Counted from the first letter of the stretch, positions 16,070-24,738 are shown. The stretch: 64,000 nt of DNA from Deltaproteobacteria bacterium (GCA_029261795.1 JAJDAP010000072.1:28145-92144); one strand, 5' to 3'. The notes: generated by a model from the sequence alone, not told the origin. Numbers and translations are program-made.

Positions 16070-17017
16070 GTGAGTCCCGAGCGACCCGACCCGGAAGAGA
16101 CCGTGATCCCGGAAGTGATCGAAACGCTTCCGGCGGTCCGTAGCGGTGAGCGCGGCGTCGAGGCTCCGACGGCGCTCAACGCCTACATGTCGCAGTTGCG
16201 GCATCACGATCCGATCTCGCGCGAGGAAGAGCACGAACTCGCCGTGCGCTGGATCGAAAAGGGCGACCGCGAAGCGGGTCGCCAGCTGGTGCTCTCGAAC
16301 CTGCGTCTGGTCGTGAAGATCGCGATGGAGTACAAGCGCGCCTGGACCAATACCCTCGACCTGATCCAGGAAGGCAACGTCGGCCTGCTCGAGGCCGTGC
16401 AGCGCTTCGACCCCTACCAGGGCACGCGGCTCTCCTCCTACGCCGCCTACTGGATCCGTGCCTACATCCTCAAGTACCTGATCGACAACATCCGACTGGT
16501 GAAGCTCGGCCAGGGGCGCGCGCAGCGGAAGCTCTTCTTCCGGCTCAACAAGGAGAAGCGCGAGCTCGAACGTCAGGGCTTCAGCCCCGAGCCCGCGCTG
16601 ATTGCCGAGCGCCTCGACGTAGACGAATCCGACGTCATCGAGATGGAGACCCGCCTCGGCCAGAGCGACGTCAGCATGGACGCGCCCCTGGGAAACGAGG
16701 AGGGCAGCGCGACCTACGGCGACTTCATCGCCGCGCCGCAGCCGAGCGTAGAGCAAGCCGTCGGCGACGAAGACCTGCGCCAGACCTTCCTTCGTTATGT
16801 GTCAGATTTCCAGGAAACGCTGGAACCCCGGGAGCAGCGAATTCTCGAAGCCCGCGTGCTTGCCGAGGATCAACTGACACTCCGTGAGTTGGGCGAGGAG
16901 ATGGACCTCACCCGCGAGCGCATCCGTCAACTCGAAAAGAAACTGATCAGCGATCTACGCGAGTACCTGAGCGAGAAGGTGGTGGACTTCGAGTTCTACG
17001 CGCCGGGAAACGACTGA
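16070..17017 (+). CDS. RNA polymerase sigma factor of the RpoH (sigma-32) family
   Basis: A 315-residue alternative sigma factor. Region 1.2 (LNAYMSQLRHHDPISREEEHELA), region 2 (LVLSNLRLVVKIAMEYK, DLIQEGNVGLLEAVQRFDP, YAAYWIRAYILKYL) and region 4 (EPREQRILEARVLAE, TLRELGEEMDLTRERIRQLEKK) are all present. The segment QGRAQRKLFFRLNKEKR is the RpoH box, which separates this family from RpoD/RpoS. It probably directs heat-shock or envelope-stress genes. I use the GTG at 16070; a GTG at 16103 after GGAAGAG is possible. Two 13-bp repeats precede it. Confidence 0.9.
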   Translation: MSPERPDPEETVIPEVIETLPAVRSGERGVEAPTALNAYMSQLRHHDPISREEEHELAVRWIEKGDREAGRQLVLSNLRLVVKIAMEYKRAWTNTLDLIQEGNVGLLEAVQRFDPYQGTRLSSYAAYWIRAYILKYLIDNIRLVKLGQGRAQRKLFFRLNKEKRELERQGFSPEPALIAERLDVDESDVIEMETRLGQSDVSMDAPLGNEEGSATYGDFIAAPQPSVEQAVGDEDLRQTFLRYVSDFQETLEPREQRILEARVLAEDQLTLRELGEEMDLTRERIRQLEKKLISDLREYLSEKVVDFEFYAPGND

Positions 17018-17469
17018 GCCTCGATGCAGGCCGCGAGCCACGCGAAGCTCGCGCGCCGAAAGCGCAGATGGCTTCGCTCCCAGCGTCGCGTCGCTTCGAG
17101 ACGTTGCGCGCGTGGCAGCCGCCAGAAACGACGCCGAACGGGACCCCACAGGAGCGGCTCGTAATCGAGGACACGCGTCGCGAACCAGAGCCCGCATGCC
17201 GCCTTCGGACCGGCATGGCGCAGCGCCTGCTCGATGACCGGGATTCGGTCGGAGTCGCCATGCTCCGGCCAGCGCGCGTCGATCACGTTGTAGAGCGTGC
17301 GCGCCGTGGCGAAGGACACGAGATCCGAAAAGCTGCGCCTGCCCGGTGACGCAGCGTCGCCGCGTGCGCCCGGCGCGGGCCCGGGGTCGCACCCGGAGCG
17401 AGCCTCGAGCGCGGTCTTCCGATTGTCCAACGGTTCCCTGCCCTCCCCGGCAGCGCTCGATTGGGTCAT
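16996..17469 (-). CDS. Hypothetical protein
   Basis: A 157-residue protein I cannot assign. The first ~45 residues are low-complexity; the rest is aromatic- and arginine-rich ([54 protein letters not shown]) with short helices, the look of a genuine folded domain. Similar LPxxxR...RWExS patterns occur in small helical domains next to oxidoreductases, but I see no oxidoreductase here. It overlaps the end of rpoH by 22 bases convergently and starts 13 bases from divergent acylphosphatase. Confidence 0.55.
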   Translation of the reverse strand: MTQSSAAGEGREPLDNRKTALEARSGCDPGPAPGARGDAASPGRRSFSDLVSFATARTLYNVIDARWPEHGDSDRIPVIEQALRHAGPKAACGLWFATRVLDYEPLLWGPVRRRFWRLPRAQRLEATRRWERSHLRFRRASFAWLAACIEAQSFPGA

Positions 17470-17482
17470 TCTAGCCGTCGTG

Positions 17483-17767
17483 ATGGGCGATCAACCGGAA
17501 CTTGCCTGCATCCACGTGGTGGTCCACGGACGGGTCCAGGGCGTCGGCTTCCGAGCCTCGACCGAGGCCGAAGCCCGGCGCCTCGAGCTCGCCGGTTGGG
17601 TGCGGAATCGCGCGGACGGGGCTGTCGAAGCCCGCTTCGAAGGGCCCCCGGCTCGCGTGGCCGAGGCGGTCGATTGGTGCCACCGCGGCCCGTCGTGGGC
17701 GCGCGTCGAGCGCGTGGAGACGCGAGTGGCGCAGTCGGAAGCACGGTCGGGGTTCACGATCCGATGA
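17483..17767 (+). CDS. acyP: Acylphosphatase
   Basis: A 94-residue enzyme hydrolysing acyl phosphates. The catalytic loop [20 protein letters not shown] has the conserved arginine, and [17 protein letters not shown] has the conserved asparagine. The tail ending in GFTIR matches the family pattern. It starts with ATG at 17483 (a GTG lies one codon before) without an obvious ribosome binding site. The stop codon overlaps the next start as ATGA. Confidence 0.95.
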   Translation: MGDQPELACIHVVVHGRVQGVGFRASTEAEARRLELAGWVRNRADGAVEARFEGPPARVAEAVDWCHRGPSWARVERVETRVAQSEARSGFTIR

Positions 17768-18243
17768 AGCTCGCTCCCTCGCTCGTATCGTTGTGCCTCG
17801 CGATGGTCCTCCTGCTGGCCTGCCCGAACGAGGGGGGCAGCGCGGCTGGCGCGGCCGAACTCGGCGTCCTGCCCCGGGCACAGATCCAGATCGGGATCCA
17901 GCGGATCGCGGTGGAAGTCGCGGAGACCTCGGCGCAAAAATCCCAGGGGCTCTCGGATCGGCACACACTGCCCGAGGGACACGGCATGTGGTTCCCGTAT
18001 CCGCGGCCTGCCAAGCTCGCCTTCTGGATGCGCAACATGCATTTCCCGCTCGACTTCGTCTGGGTACGCCGCGGCAGCATCGTGGCGCTGACCGAGAACG
18101 TTTCGCCGAAGGGCGGCGCGGGGACGCTGCTCCGCCCGAGGGAACCCGCCGACGCGGTCCTCGAGGTGCCGGCGGGCACCATCGCACGCTGGGGTTGGAA
18201 GGTGGGCCTGTCGGTGGAGGTGATTCCCGCCGAGCCGCACTAG
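17764..18243 (+). CDS. DUF192 lipoprotein
   Basis: A 159-residue exported protein. The lipobox VLLLAC gives a lipoprotein signal with cysteine at residue 20. The DUF192 domain follows: [58 protein letters not shown], and [22 protein letters not shown]. The function of DUF192 is unknown; it is a small beta-rich domain common in bacteria and archaea. It is coupled to acyP by an ATGA overlap, which suggests co-expression but not a shared pathway. Confidence 0.9.
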   Translation: MKLAPSLVSLCLAMVLLLACPNEGGSAAGAAELGVLPRAQIQIGIQRIAVEVAETSAQKSQGLSDRHTLPEGHGMWFPYPRPAKLAFWMRNMHFPLDFVWVRRGSIVALTENVSPKGGAGTLLRPREPADAVLEVPAGTIARWGWKVGLSVEVIPAEPH

Positions 18244-18298
18244 CGATCCCGCCTCGGCAGATTCAAGCCGAAGGCCGGACCTGCCGACCCAACGAGGC

Positions 18299-18988
18299 AT
18301 GGGTAGCGCCACCTCGATGTTGTTTGCACCGCCTCAGGCCCCGCTCCGGTTGGAATCGGACAAGGAGGTCGTGATCGGCCGACACCCCGACTGCGCGATC
18401 CTGATCGGGTCGGCGAAGGCTTCTCGACGCCACGCGGTCGTTCGTTGTTCGGATGCAGGCGTATCGGTGGAAGACCTCGGCAGCACCAACGGCACCCGCG
18501 TGAACGGAGAACCGTTCGAGGGCAGCCGCCATCTGGCGTCCGGCGATCGAATCGAGGTCGGCGATGTCCAGATCACCTATTGCCTGGTCGAGACAGCGGC
18601 CGCCTCAGCACCCGTCGGCGGCGCCGGTGATCAGACCATGGTCGCCTTTCGTGACGAAACGCCAGCCACGACCCAGGCCCTGGAAGGCGATCTCGCTTTG
18701 ATCCCGATCTTCGCGGTCCTGCAGATGCTCGAGATGGGCAGCCAGAGCGGACGCCTCGACGTCGAGAGCGCCGAGCAGAGTGGCGAGGTCTGGTTGGTCT
18801 CGGGTGCGCTGGTCCACGCCGCCTCGGAAAAAGAAGCCGGACTCGACGCGGCCCTCGCCATCGCCCAGGCCGTGACCGGACGCTTCGCCTTCGCGCCGGG
18901 AGAAGCCGCGCCCGAAGCCAGCTTCCACGCCTCGGTGACCGAGGTCCTGCTCGAATCCTCACGCCTCCTCGACGAAGCCAGTGCCTAG
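18299..18988 (+). CDS. FHA domain and DUF4388 protein
   Basis: A 229-residue cytoplasmic protein. Residues ~10-95 are an FHA domain with VIGRHPDCAI, SRRHAVVR and STNGTRVNG, the three phosphothreonine-contact motifs. Residues ~125-227 are DUF4388 (PATAN-like): ALEGDLALIPIFAVLQMLEMGSQSGRLDVES... GEVWLVSGALVHA. DUF4388 is frequent in Myxococcota and cyanobacteria and links to phospho-signalling and polarity. It would read Ser/Thr kinase output; no such kinase is in the window. ATG at 18299; the gene stands 55 bases after the DUF192 gene. Confidence 0.9.
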   Translation: MGSATSMLFAPPQAPLRLESDKEVVIGRHPDCAILIGSAKASRRHAVVRCSDAGVSVEDLGSTNGTRVNGEPFEGSRHLASGDRIEVGDVQITYCLVETAAASAPVGGAGDQTMVAFRDETPATTQALEGDLALIPIFAVLQMLEMGSQSGRLDVESAEQSGEVWLVSGALVHAASEKEAGLDAALAIAQAVTGRFAFAPGEAAPEASFHASVTEVLLESSRLLDEASA

Positions 18989-19301
18989 CCTACGAAAGCT
19001 CTGCACAGGCGACCCTGCGCGACTTTCGGACAGATCCGAGCACTCCTGGGCGGATCGAACCATCTCTCGGGAGAGGATGTCGGTTCCTCTCGAGCGGAGT
19101 TGGGTCCCGGAAGGGCTGTTGAGGGGGTAGTTCGCGTAGATGTTAGGTAGCTCGGGTCAGGGTCGAACGCGCAAACGGGCGAGGGGCGAATCGAACGATG
19201 TCTCGAGGATGCGACGACTCCTAGGCTGAGCGAACCCCGCGCAATCCCCGGCCCGCCCCTTTCCGCTCACGCTCGTGGTGAAGTGTGCGCAGAGGTTCCC
19301 T
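18989..19301. other. Intergenic region without a recognisable gene
   Basis: About 310 bases between the FHA gene and the convergent peptidase gene. It contains short palindromes such as CTCTCGGGAGAG near 19050-19065 but no T-run, no strong promoter and no protein-like frame. I see no RNA family in it. It may simply be untranslated tail sequence of both genes. Confidence 0.4.
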
Positions 19302-20630
19302 CTAGCGCTCCAGGTGGGATGCCGGCCCCGCAGCGGCGGCAGGTGGTTCGCCCGACGCCGCGTCGGCCGGCGTGACGAACTCGCCGAGCACTTCGGCGCG
19401 CAGAGCCGCATCGAGCGAACGGGTCCCGTGGCCCAGGGAGAGACGAAGCGCTTCATCGAGCGGCATCCCGGAACCGATCCGCTCGAGCAGCGCCGCACGC
19501 TCGGCGGCCTGGGTGTGGCGGTCGATCCAATCTGCCGCCGCCGTCGAGATCGTGTACGCGAGACGTGCCTCGTCGTCGTCCAGGCCCGAGAAGCTCGGCG
19601 CAATGCGCTCGAGATCGATCCAGCGCCCCGTCTCGATCGCCATGCGGAGCTGGGAGCGTTCGGTCCGGGTCAGCGCCACGCGGCCCTGGGAGCGGCGTTC
19701 CAGCCACTCGGCCAGGCCTTCATTCAGCCAGTAGGGCTGATCGCCGCCGGTGCGCTCGCGAAAGATCGCGTGGCTGACCTCGTGAACCAGGAGCGTGCGC
19801 AGCTCTCCGGCCGGGTAGGCGCCGGAAACCACATGCACGCGCCCGTCGAAGAAACCCACGGTCTGGAAGCTGAAGCGATGGGCATGTGCCCGGGCATAAC
19901 TGGCGCGGCCGTACAGAACCACGCCTAGCGAATCTGCCGACCCTCTCCCCAGTTCGCGATCGACCAGATTTCGGACGTCGCTCAGATAGCGAGCCACGGT
20001 CTGGCTGAAGACCGCGCCACCGGCATCGAGCAGTGCGCGATCCGCCTCGACCTCGAACGACGCGTGCGGCAGCGCCACGAGTTCGAGCGCCTCTGCGTCG
20101 AGTTTGGAGAGCGCGCGCTCATCGTCGAGCTGGGCGAGGCGCCGATGCACCGTGTGCCGCCACGGCGCGAAGCGATCGCCGGCCAGCGCCAGGAACTCGC
20201 GCCAGTGGATCTCGGCTTCGTCCCAGTGCGCGCGGCGATCCTCGAGCAGCCCCAGATAGAAGTGGGCTTCCGGGCGCATCGGATCGTCGAGCAGGACCTG
20301 GCGCAAGGCGGCCGCTGCGCGCAACGTCTCGCCCCGTTCGATGTCCGCGATGGCGGTCCGAAGAGCACGGACCTGACGGTCGACGGCACTGCTGGTCGCC
20401 GCCACGTCGGGCTCCAGGGGATCGCCCACCGAGCCGCCATCCCACAGCTCGTTGAGCCGGGGATCGCCCAGGATCATGACGCCGTTCGCGTCGGCGATCG
20501 TCTCGGGCGCGTCGGTGACATGGGTGCCACCGCCGGAATCCACCCAGACGTGCAGATCAGCGGCAGACGCTGCCAGCGCGGCAGACGAGACGCAGATGAT
20601 CGGCAAGCAAAGCAGTAGGATTCGGCGCAA
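19302..20630 (-). CDS. Secreted gluzincin-type metallopeptidase (peptidase MA-like) with DUF4124 and TPR segments
   Basis: A 442-residue exported protein. After a signal peptide (to AALAAS) comes a DUF4124-like strand motif (LHVWVDSGGGTHVTDAPET), then TPR-like helices (HFYLGLLEDRRAHWDEAEIHWREFL). The catalytic part has LLVHEVSHAIFRE (HExxH) and, 20 residues on, NEGLAEWLERRS, supplying the third zinc ligand as in gluzincins. The C terminus is helical. Its substrate is unknown; it is probably periplasmic. It lies 33 bases after moaB, so it may be expressed with the Moco genes without functional link. Confidence 0.82.
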   Translation of the reverse strand: MRRILLLCLPIICVSSAALAASAADLHVWVDSGGGTHVTDAPETIADANGVMILGDPRLNELWDGGSVGDPLEPDVAATSSAVDRQVRALRTAIADIERGETLRAAAALRQVLLDDPMRPEAHFYLGLLEDRRAHWDEAEIHWREFLALAGDRFAPWRHTVHRRLAQLDDERALSKLDAEALELVALPHASFEVEADRALLDAGGAVFSQTVARYLSDVRNLVDRELGRGSADSLGVVLYGRASYARAHAHRFSFQTVGFFDGRVHVVSGAYPAGELRTLLVHEVSHAIFRERTGGDQPYWLNEGLAEWLERRSQGRVALTRTERSQLRMAIETGRWIDLERIAPSFSGLDDDEARLAYTISTAAADWIDRHTQAAERAALLERIGSGMPLDEALRLSLGHGTRSLDAALRAEVLGEFVTPADAASGEPPAAAAGPASHLER

Positions 20631-20663
20631 AGAACAGGACTCCCGACGTTGGGAGTGCCGTCT

Positions 20664-21218
20664 TCAGCCGTTCGGGTGACCTTTCCCGCTCTCACCGACC
20701 AGGTGGCCGAGCTCCGGCAGGATGAGTTTCTCGAGCGCGGTTCGGATCGCGCCTCGGGAACCCGGCAGGGCGAACAACGCCTGATCGCCGCGCAGTCCGG
20801 CAAGGGCGCGGGAGACCATCGCGGCGGGGCCGATCTCTTCGTAGGAGAGCATCCGGAACAACTCGCCGAAACCAGGTAGCTCACGATCGAGTAGCGGCCC
20901 GACGGCTTCCGGCGTCACATCGCGCGGTGCGATGCCGGTCCCGCCGGTAAGCAACACCGCTCGGCACCCCTCCGCGTCGAAGCCGGCCTGCGTCGCGGCG
21001 CGAATCGCCTCGACGTCGTCGGCCACGAGCGCACGGAAGACGACGCGATGACCAGCACCTTCGAGCAGATCGACGAGGAGCGCGCCACCACTGTCGTTCT
21101 CGAGCGTGCGCGTGTCGCTCACTGTGATCACGGCGCAGGCAATGTTGGCGGGAGCGGTCGCGTGATGCTGCGCGACACTGGCAGATTCGCCGGTCTCGGG
21201 TCGTGCGTCCCGCGCCAC
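20664..21218 (-). CDS. moaB: Molybdopterin adenylyltransferase / MoaB-type protein
   Basis: A 184-residue protein of the MoaB/Mog family, which activates molybdopterin by adenylylation. The sequence shows ACAVITVSDTRTLENDSGG (start of the fold), LTGGTGIAPRDVTPEAV (the TGGTG nucleotide site), MLSYEEIGPAAMVSRALAGL, FALPGSRGAIRTALEKLILPELGH. The first ~25 residues are a non-conserved extension; the GTG at 21218 directly abuts the MoaD-MoaE stop. MoaB and Mog are not separable by eye. Next to moaDE, it fits molybdenum cofactor synthesis. Confidence 0.92.
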   Translation of the reverse strand: MARDARPETGESASVAQHHATAPANIACAVITVSDTRTLENDSGGALLVDLLEGAGHRVVFRALVADDVEAIRAATQAGFDAEGCRAVLLTGGTGIAPRDVTPEAVGPLLDRELPGFGELFRMLSYEEIGPAAMVSRALAGLRGDQALFALPGSRGAIRTALEKLILPELGHLVGESGKGHPNG

Positions 21219-21881
21219 CTAGGGCGTGTCCTCGACCCAGTACTCGCCGTCGGTGGCGACTTCCTTCTTCCAGATCGGCACCCGCTCCTTGAGCGTGTCG
21301 ATCGTGTAGCGGCAGGCGTCGAAGGCCTCGCCCCGATGGGGAGCCGCGGCGGCCACGACCACGGCGAGGTCGCCGATCTCGAGGTGTCCCGTGCGGTGTG
21401 CCACCGCGACGCGGGTGCCAGGCCATTTCGCCGCGGCCTCGGCGCAGATCTCGGTCATCTCCTGCTCGGCCATGCCCTCATAGGCCTCATACTCGAGATG
21501 CCGGATGTCGTGGCCACGCGAGGCGTTTCGAACCGCACCCACGAAGGTGACGATGCCACCTGCGTCCGGGCCGATCACGCGCTTCACCACGGCGCCGACG
21601 TCGAGGGCAACGTCCGAGAGCGTGCACAGGGCATCCTGGCCGCCGGCCACCGGCGGCAGGAAGGCGACCTCGTCGCCGTCGGCGAGCGACGGGTTCCCGC
21701 GCACGATCTCCATGTTGACGCTGATGCGCAGCTTGCCGGCCATCGCTTCGATCGGCGGATGATCCGCGGCCAACAGCGCCTGGAGATCCGCCAGGGACGC
21801 CCCCTCATCGAGGCTCACCGGGAGTTCCTTGGCCCCGGTGGCCTCGCGAATCGAACCGAATAGACGAACCGTGATCTGCAT
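21219..21881 (-). CDS. Molybdopterin synthase, MoaD-MoaE fusion
   Basis: A 220-residue fusion. Residues 1-81 are MoaD (ubiquitin fold: ITVRLFGSIREATG ... DEVAFLPPVAGG) and 84-220 are MoaE (DVGAVVKRVIGPDAGGIVTFVGAVR, HLEYEAYEGMAEQEM, VAHRTGHLEIGD, DTLKERVPIWKKEV). MoaE catalytic lysines are present in KERVPIWKKE. The MoaD Gly-Gly, which must be a free C terminus to take the sulfur, lies at 80-81 inside the chain. The mycobacterial fusion MoaX is cleaved after this Gly-Gly; the same processing is inferred here. Together with MoaB it serves dithiolene insertion into precursor Z. Confidence 0.95.
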   Translation of the reverse strand: MQITVRLFGSIREATGAKELPVSLDEGASLADLQALLAADHPPIEAMAGKLRISVNMEIVRGNPSLADGDEVAFLPPVAGGQDALCTLSDVALDVGAVVKRVIGPDAGGIVTFVGAVRNASRGHDIRHLEYEAYEGMAEQEMTEICAEAAAKWPGTRVAVAHRTGHLEIGDLAVVVAAAAPHRGEAFDACRYTIDTLKERVPIWKKEVATDGEYWVEDTP

Positions 21882-21966
21882 CGCGCAAGGAGACTAGCGC
21901 GCGCCCGGCAGCGCGGCGCCAGGCTCGGGGCTTCAAGCTGGCCTGCAGGAATGACGATGAAGAAGA

Positions 21967-22236
21967 ATGCCGTCTCCCCTGGTTCGAGCCCTGCATCGCC
22001 GGGTCGAACTCGTGCTCGATCGATTGCGCCCCGCATTCTTGCGCGACGGCGGCAATGTCGAGCTACTCGAGGTGACCGAGGACGGCACGGTCCGGATCGA
22101 GCTCCAGGGGGCCTGCGTCAGCTGCCCGGCCCAGTCGGCGACCTTGCAGCATGCGCTGGTGCCCGCCTTGCGCGCCGAGATCCCCGAGATCGAGGCCGTG
22201 GTTCCCGTGCTCCAGGAGACGGCGCCGGGCCGCTAG
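21967..22236 (+). CDS. NifU C-terminal domain protein
   Basis: An 89-residue Fe-S scaffold or carrier of the NifU-C (Nfu) type. It has LRPAFLRDGGNVELLEV and LQGACVSCPAQSATLQHAL, in which CxxC binds the cluster at the dimer interface. Length fits a stand-alone NifU-C domain. It starts at ATG 21967 and is transcribed away from moaDE. The nearby A-type carrier and cysteine desulfurase are 26 kb away, so it is not in an isc-type operon. Confidence 0.92.
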   Translation: MPSPLVRALHRRVELVLDRLRPAFLRDGGNVELLEVTEDGTVRIELQGACVSCPAQSATLQHALVPALRAEIPEIEAVVPVLQETAPGR

Positions 22237-22273
22237 ACTCCTCGGCGGACGGGCATCCGCAGTTGGGAGCCGC

Positions 22274-22864
22274 ATGACCGCACGCCGCACCAAACCAGCG
22301 CCGCGAACCAAGAAGACTTCGAAGCGCGCCACCGCAAGCTCGGCCTCGACACGCAAGAAGGCGGTCAAGAAAGCGGCCAGCACCAGGGAGAAGGCGGTGC
22401 GCACCAAGAAAGCGGCAGCGAAGAAGACGCGGAAGAAGCCCGTTGCCAAGAAGCCGGCTGGCGCGACGCCGGCCCGGAAGCCGAAGCTGGGCAAGTCCGC
22501 CGCGAAGACGGCGAAGCCCAGGGCGGCCGGGGGCAAGGCGCGAGCCAGCGCGAAGGCCAGGCCTGCCCGCCCTCGAAAGTCGAATTCCCGAACGCTCCGC
22601 ATCGCGGCCACGCGCTCGCGCGAGATCGGCGCGATCCGACACGCGTACAAGCACGCGTCGGCAGCGATCCTGGAACTCTCCGGCGAGCTTCGGGTCGGGG
22701 ACTGGATCGCGGTACGGGGCGCCACGACCGACTTCACCCAGCAGGTCGAGAGCCTTCGGCTGGACGATCACGCGGTGGCGTCCGCGTCCGCCGGCGACAC
22801 CGTCGGGATCGCGACCCTCGACGCCACGCGGGTGGGGGACCGCGTCGAGCGGCTCGATCCATGA
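22274..22864 (+). CDS. Histone H1-like tail fused to an elongation-factor-like beta-barrel domain
   Basis: A 196-residue protein in two parts. Residues 1-115 are lysine/alanine/proline-rich with repeats such as KKAVKKAAS, KKTRKKPVAKK and KAAAKKT, like bacterial H1/HctA-type basic tails. Residues ~120-196 match the EF-Tu domain-II-like barrel family annotated as translation elongation factor-like: IGAIRHAYKHASAAILELSG, LRVGDWIAVRGATTDFTQQVESL, SAGDTVGIATL, RVGDRVERL. The tail would bind nucleic acid; the barrel's role is unknown. ATG at 22274, 37 bases after the NifU-C gene. The joined architecture is the odd feature. Confidence 0.75.
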   Translation: MTARRTKPAPRTKKTSKRATASSASTRKKAVKKAASTREKAVRTKKAAAKKTRKKPVAKKPAGATPARKPKLGKSAAKTAKPRAAGGKARASAKARPARPRKSNSRTLRIAATRSREIGAIRHAYKHASAAILELSGELRVGDWIAVRGATTDFTQQVESLRLDDHAVASASAGDTVGIATLDATRVGDRVERLDP

Positions 22865-22880
22865 ACGAGCGTGGGTTCCG

Positions 22881-23195
22881 ATGAGCGAGCTGAAGCTCAA
22901 GAGCCTGCGTTGTCCGCGCTGTGGGGGTGCCGCGGATGCGCCGACCTGGCTCGATCAGGCGCTGCGACGAAACCTCGAGACGGGCAGCGTGGCGGTCGAA
23001 TGCCCGCGCTGCCGGGTCGAACTCCACCTACGCGTCGAGCCCAACCGGGCCGCCGTCGGCAGCTTGTCGGAAAGCCGGCCGCGCATGTTCCGTCCGGAAG
23101 CGACCATCGAGCAGCCCGGCCTCGAGATCCGCCGGAAGCCCGACAGCATCTGTGTGCGCTGGCAGCGTCGTGAGTGGTGGTTCGAGCCGGGCTAG
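22881..23195 (+). CDS. Zinc-ribbon hypothetical protein
   Basis: A 104-residue cytoplasmic protein with a split zinc ribbon: LRCPRCGGAADAP and, 30 residues on, VECPRCRVELHLRVE, giving CxxC...CxxC. The C-terminal half ends in ICVRWQRREWWFE and has no known motif. Start is the ATG at 22881; an ATG at 22861 opens only seven codons. It probably shares a transcript with the upstream gene (16 bases). Function unknown. Confidence 0.7.
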   Translation: MSELKLKSLRCPRCGGAADAPTWLDQALRRNLETGSVAVECPRCRVELHLRVEPNRAAVGSLSESRPRMFRPEATIEQPGLEIRRKPDSICVRWQRREWWFEPG

Positions 23196-23213
23196 AGGCG
23201 CGGGCTCCGACAC

Positions 23214-23720
23214 CTAGCCCTGCTTGGGGCCATCCGACTTGGGCTTGTTCAGCTCGTCGGTCTCGACGGCCTTCAGCGTCACCTTGGCAGCCTGGGCCTT
23301 TTCAGCCGGCGCCTTGGAACCGGAACGGGCCATCGTGATCGTGCCGTTCAGGACAGCACCGTCCTCGATGACGATGCTCGGCGAGTCCACGTTGCCCGAA
23401 ACGGTACCCGTCTTGTGAATCACGACCTTGCGACCGGCCTTCACGTCACCGTTGATCGCGCCGCTGACGATCACCGTCTGCGAGATGATGTTCGCCTCGA
23501 TCTCGCCGGTCTCGCCCACCACGAGGGTGTTCTCGCTGGTGATCTCGCCCGCGAAGTGACCATCGATCCGCACCGTGTCCTTGAAGGACAGCTTTCCTTC
23601 GAAAGAGGAGCCTTGATCGATGAATGCCGTCAGGCCACCCGCGGCGCTGGCCGTGGGGGTGCTGGGCTCCATGCCCTCCTCGATCCCGAACTCGTCACTT
23701 CGTCCACGCCCAAATGCCAT
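23214..23720 (-). CDS. Bactofilin-family polymer-forming protein
   Basis: A 168-residue bactofilin. A disordered N terminus (1-30) precedes the beta-helix core (about 31-135) with repeat turns: FEGKLSFKDTVRIDGHFAGEI, TLVVGETGEIEANIISQTVIVSGAINGDV, VVIHKTGTVSGNVDSPSIVIEDGAVLNGTI. A lysine/glutamate-rich C-terminal tail follows. Bactofilins form filaments without nucleotide that organise cell shape, stalk or chromosome segregation. The core is of normal length. It is convergent with the zinc-ribbon gene and divergent from holB. Confidence 0.95.
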   Translation of the reverse strand: MAFGRGRSDEFGIEEGMEPSTPTASAAGGLTAFIDQGSSFEGKLSFKDTVRIDGHFAGEITSENTLVVGETGEIEANIISQTVIVSGAINGDVKAGRKVVIHKTGTVSGNVDSPSIVIEDGAVLNGTITMARSGSKAPAEKAQAAKVTLKAVETDELNKPKSDGPKQG

Positions 23721-23853
23721 CGGTTCTCCTCCTTGTCCGACCGTCCAGCCTGCGAATCGGCGACCCTGGGAGAAACTTGAGGGGCGCCGTCACACCGACG
23801 GCGTTCGAGCGAGATTTCGCTTCGGAACCCGCGGTCCATTAGACTGCGCCGCC

Positions 23854-24738
23854 ATGAGCGACCTGAACGGCGATCCGCGCCAGGGCCTGCGAGAGAGCGT
23901 GGTGCAGGGACGCATCCACACGGCGTATCTGTTCTCGGGCGCCGGCGACGAGCCCCGCGATGCCGCGCTCGAGTTCGTGCGTGCCCTCGCCTGCTCCGCT
24001 GCCACCGGCAGCGCCTGCGAGGCCTGTGCGGCCTGTCGGCGCTCGGCCCCCGGCGACCCTGTGGAGATCGACGGTTCCGGCAAGAGTGGCCCGCTGTTCC
24101 GCCATGTCGGCGACCACCCAGACCTCGTCTGGATCGAGCGCGGCAGCGGCGACACGCGGGTCCGGATCGGTCAGGTCCGCGCCCTCCAACAGGCCTTCCG
24201 ATTGCGCAGCATGGAGGGAGGCCGTCGTGCCGCGGTAATTGCCGACGCCGAGTGGCTGAACCAGGAGGCCCAGAACGCGCTGTTGCGAATCCTCGAGGAA
24301 CCGCCGGATCGCACCACCCTCGTGCTGGTCAGCGGGCAGCCCGCCGGCCTGCTCGCCACCGTGCGCTCGCGCTGTCAGCGTGTTCGCTTTGCACGGGGGC
24401 AGGAGACTTCGCCGCTGGCATCGGATGAAGCCCAGGAGATCGTGGCGCATCTGGAGAACCTCTCACGCATGAGTACGCCAGACCTGCTCGATTGGGCCGA
24501 AGAGTTCCGCGGGCCGCGTGCCATCGCCGCGGCCGCGGTGGCCGAATTGCTAGGCGTCGGGAGCGCCTGGTTGCACGAGACCACCTGCGGACTTGCCGCC
24601 GCCGGCGCGCCCGTCGACGGCCGACTCGCGGCCTGGACCACCCTGAAGAGCTGCCGAAAATCCCTGGTCCAACGCAACGCCAACCCGCAGATGGTTGCCG
24701 AACGGGCGCTGCTCGCCATTCAGGAGGCGCTCCAATGA
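23854..24738 (+). CDS. holB: DNA polymerase III subunit delta'
   Basis: A 294-residue clamp-loader subunit. After HTAYLFSGAGDE (a degenerate P-loop, as expected in delta') come the zinc cysteines CEACAACRRS and the AAA+ core DVRIGQVR-like VRIGQVRALQQAFRL, VIADAEWLNQEAQNALLRILEEPP and LLATVRSRCQRVRF (arginine finger region). A -10-like TTAGACT lies only 8 bases before the ATG and no Shine-Dalgarno is visible, so the transcript may be nearly leaderless. The stop overlaps metG as ATGA. Confidence 0.93.
   Translation: MSDLNGDPRQGLRESVVQGRIHTAYLFSGAGDEPRDAALEFVRALACSAATGSACEACAACRRSAPGDPVEIDGSGKSGPLFRHVGDHPDLVWIERGSGDTRVRIGQVRALQQAFRLRSMEGGRRAAVIADAEWLNQEAQNALLRILEEPPDRTTLVLVSGQPAGLLATVRSRCQRVRFARGQETSPLASDEAQEIVAHLENLSRMSTPDLLDWAEEFRGPRAIAAAAVAELLGVGSAWLHETTCGLAAAGAPVDGRLAAWTTLKSCRKSLVQRNANPQMVAERALLAIQEALQ

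Noticed and set aside
18989..19301. Possible small RNA in the intergenic gap
   Set aside because: Only short palindromes, no promoter or terminator pattern; nothing to support an RNA gene.
22443..23195. One long frame joining the H1-tail gene region and the zinc-ribbon gene
   Set aside because: The first part is the wrong frame of the lysine-rich gene; the zinc-ribbon gene has its own ATG at 22881.
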